From positions 1 through 33,804 of the forward strand of contig WYBA01000048.1 of the NCBI GenBank assembly GCA_011526095.1: a stretch of DNA of 33,804 bases. The letters are read 5' to 3'. Below the pieces are notes generated by a model. That model saw nothing but the letters and a program-made list of their open reading frames with translations, was not told the DNA's origin and did not search any database. This DNA comes from Myxococcales bacterium (GTDB lineage Bacteria > Myxococcota_A > Polyangia > Haliangiales > Haliangiaceae). Positions within the stretch are counted from its first letter, which is position 1; every line of letters begins with the position of its first letter. This document shows positions 32,902 through 33,804 of this stretch, in pieces. The translations under genes and the position numbers were made by a program.

Positions 32902-32907
32902 CCTCCT
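32902..32907 (-). promoter_or_regulatory. Ribosome binding site of the first E1 alpha
   Basis: AGGAGG on the minus strand, five bases before ATG 32896; it decides the start against the upstream ATG at 32941. Confidence 0.85.
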
Positions 32908-32925
32908 CGGAGCTTCGCGGCCCCC

Positions 32926-32954
32926 GGTGTACTGAGCCCATGAAGGGGTGTCAA
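32926..32954 (-). promoter_or_regulatory. Sigma-70-type promoter of the dehydrogenase cluster
   Basis: On the minus strand: TTGACA (32954-32949, perfect), 17 bases, then TACACC (32931-32926, three of six matches). Transcription would start near 32919, leaving a leader of about 23 bases that contains the ribosome site. Confidence 0.65.
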
Positions 32955-32986
32955 GGCAGGCCGCGAGAGGAGTTGGTCGGTCCGGT

Positions 32987-33015
32987 TTGACCGTGTGCGT
33001 CGAGCCAGACAGAAT
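32987..33015 (+). promoter_or_regulatory. Candidate promoter of the DUF4178 gene
   Basis: TTGACC (32987-32992), 17 bases, CAGAAT (33010-33015), five and four matches to consensus. The predicted start point is at about 33022, the GTG itself, so the message would be leaderless. This also argues against the in-frame GTG at 32995. Confidence 0.5.
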
Positions 33016-33021
33016 GCGCCC

Positions 33022-33660
33022 GTGCTGACGTTCATCCTCATCGCGCTCCTCGTCGTGGTCGGCGGCGCGGCCACGGTGGGCGGCGTCATGTACGCCAACG
33101 AGAAGAAGCGGCGTGGCCTCGGCGGCAAGGCGCCGAAGGCCCTGCCATCCGGCGGTGGCGACAGGTTGCTGGAGCGGACGATCCGCGACCTGCGCACCGG
33201 CGACGTGCTGTCGATCGACGGGCGCGACTTCCTGGTCGAGGGCGTGATCGGCTACGACGAGGACGGCCACCGGTGGAGCGCCGGGCGGATCGTCGACGGC
33301 TCGGACGCGCAGTGGATCGTCGTCGGGATCGAGCGGGTCGGGGCGTCGCTGATCCGCCTGATGACGCACGACCCCGCGGTCGACATGTCGGGCTACCCGC
33401 CCGAGGCGATCGTCGTCGGTTCGACACGTTACGCGCTCGACAAGCGCGGCACCGCCACCGCCAAGCTGTCCGGCGACGTCGGGGCGATGGGAGGGATGAA
33501 GGAGGCGCGCCCGGCCGGCCACGTCGAGCGCTGCCGGTGGTGGCTCTACAACGCCGCGGGCGACGACACGCTCATCGTCGAGCAGTGGGGCGGCGAGTAC
33601 CGCGTGCTGCGCGGCCGCAAGGTCGCCGGCGAGACGATCGACCTGATCCCGGGCAGCTAG
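33022..33660 (+). CDS. DUF4178 domain membrane protein
   Basis: 212 residues from GTG 33022. The first 25 residues form a membrane helix (LTFILIALLVVVGGAATVGG), followed by a basic stretch NEKKRRG, so the rest is probably cytoplasmic. From about residue 48 the text follows the DUF4178 pattern: LRTGDVLSIDGRDFLVEGVIGYDEDG, quoted in parts (DVLSIDGRDFLVEGVI, YDEDGHRW), then later WWLYNAAGDDTLIVEQWGG. The family is of unknown function and sometimes sits near ion-channel or envelope genes. It is transcribed away from the dehydrogenase cluster and ends at a hairpin. Confidence 0.8.
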   Translation: MLTFILIALLVVVGGAATVGGVMYANEKKRRGLGGKAPKALPSGGGDRLLERTIRDLRTGDVLSIDGRDFLVEGVIGYDEDGHRWSAGRIVDGSDAQWIVVGIERVGASLIRLMTHDPAVDMSGYPPEAIVVGSTRYALDKRGTATAKLSGDVGAMGGMKEARPAGHVERCRWWLYNAAGDDTLIVEQWGGEYRVLRGRKVAGETIDLIPGS

Positions 33661-33662
33661 GC

Positions 33663-33695
33663 GCTCCGACCGACACGAAGTGATCCGGTCGGAGC
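33663..33695 (+). terminator. 10-bp hairpin after the DUF4178 gene
   Basis: GCTCCGACCG (33663-33672) pairs perfectly with CGGTCGGAGC (33686-33695) around 13 bases, starting three bases after the stop codon. An alternative short pairing, GAAGT (33677-33681) with ACTTC (33696-33700), also exists. No T-tract follows. Confidence 0.6.
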
Positions 33696-33714
33696 ACTTC
33701 TGGGCGGGGTGGGT

Positions 33715-33737
33715 CCCGACGAGCTCTGCTCGTCGGG
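33715..33737. terminator. Second hairpin in the 3' spacer
   Basis: CCCGACGAGC (33715-33724) and GCTCGTCGGG (33728-33737) are exact complements around TCT. It may be an additional terminator or an extragenic palindrome. Confidence 0.6.
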
Positions 33738-33774
33738 CGGGGCGGCGCGCCCCCGGGGTTAGAGGCGGCGTGCC

Positions 33775-33804
33775 GTGGCGGAGCAGAATGCGACCGCCCC
33801 CGCC
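33775..33804 (+). CDS. Possible start of the next gene (truncated by the window)
   Basis: GTG 33775 opens a frame reading MAEQNATAPA to the window end, with AGAGG nine bases upstream (33761-33765). A competing ATG at 33788 reads MRPPP. Ten codons cannot identify a product. Confidence 0.35.
   Translation, partial: MAEQNATAPA

Noticed and set aside
33663..33700. Possible pseudoknot: GAAGT in the hairpin loop pairs with ACTTC just after the stem.
   Set aside because: The second stem would have to follow a 10-bp stem with no connecting bases, which is sterically unlikely; the pairings are better seen as alternatives.

Overview
The window is a very GC-rich bacterial chromosome segment with strong G/C third-position bias in every real gene. 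Several hallmarks point to Myxococcota (a myxobacterium, possibly of the Haliangium/Kofleria kind): DUF4215-type cysteine-rich disulfide repeats, a Myxococcales-type sigma-70-like factor, an adenylate of Pro-rich cytoplasmic proteins and lipoproteins, and a branched-chain 2-oxoacid dehydrogenase locus. The assignment to a family is inference. I see no tRNA, rRNA, CRISPR array, prophage or insertion sequence.

Layout. (1) 1-3767: 3' part of a giant secreted repeat protein: tandem ~94-residue cadherin-like repeats encoded by near-identical 282-bp units, then cysteine-rich repeats, a C-type lectin-like domain and a lamin-tail domain. (2) 3768-9661: a hairpin-rich spacer, a bitopic membrane protein, a SUFU-domain protein, cysS, a Pro-rich myxobacterial protein and a DUF1232 protein. 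(3) 9662-12102: a 10-bp tandem array, murI, a small ORF, and the HD half of a CCA-adding enzyme that lacks its nucleotidyltransferase half. (4) 12272-17757: a beta-propeller-like lipoprotein, and convergent to it a tightly coupled trio: sigma factor, type III secretion export gate (SctV/FlhA family), small exported protein. (5) 17883-23519, plus strand: a ClpX-like unfoldase without zinc domain, murA, hisG, an unknown protein and a DUF885 metallopeptidase-like lipoprotein. (6) 32896-23511, minus strand: a long 2-oxoacid dehydrogenase gene cluster (E1-alpha, E1-beta, E2, a second E1-alpha, E3), then a lipoprotein, an HflX-like GTPase and lipB. (7) 33022-end: a DUF4178 membrane protein, two strong hairpins, and the start of another probable gene.

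How the parts work together. The minus-strand cluster is the clearest functional unit: E1, E2 and E3 make a complete 2-oxoacid dehydrogenase whose signatures favour branched-chain substrates (source of iso-branched acyl-CoA primers in myxobacteria), and LipB supplies the octanoyl precursor of the lipoyl group on E2. MurI and MurA are both peptidoglycan precursor enzymes but lie in separate transcription units. The sigma/export-gate/exported-protein trio is organised as one operon but no other secretion gene is in view.

Points of most interest: two different E1-alpha genes sharing one E1-beta; a hairpin-laden spacer inside that cluster; an isolated SctV coupled to its own sigma factor; a ClpX paralogue that keeps the ClpP-docking IGF loop but has no zinc domain; a CCA-enzyme HD half standing alone; an HflX paralogue lacking the GPGE loop; and several candidate leaderless promoters.
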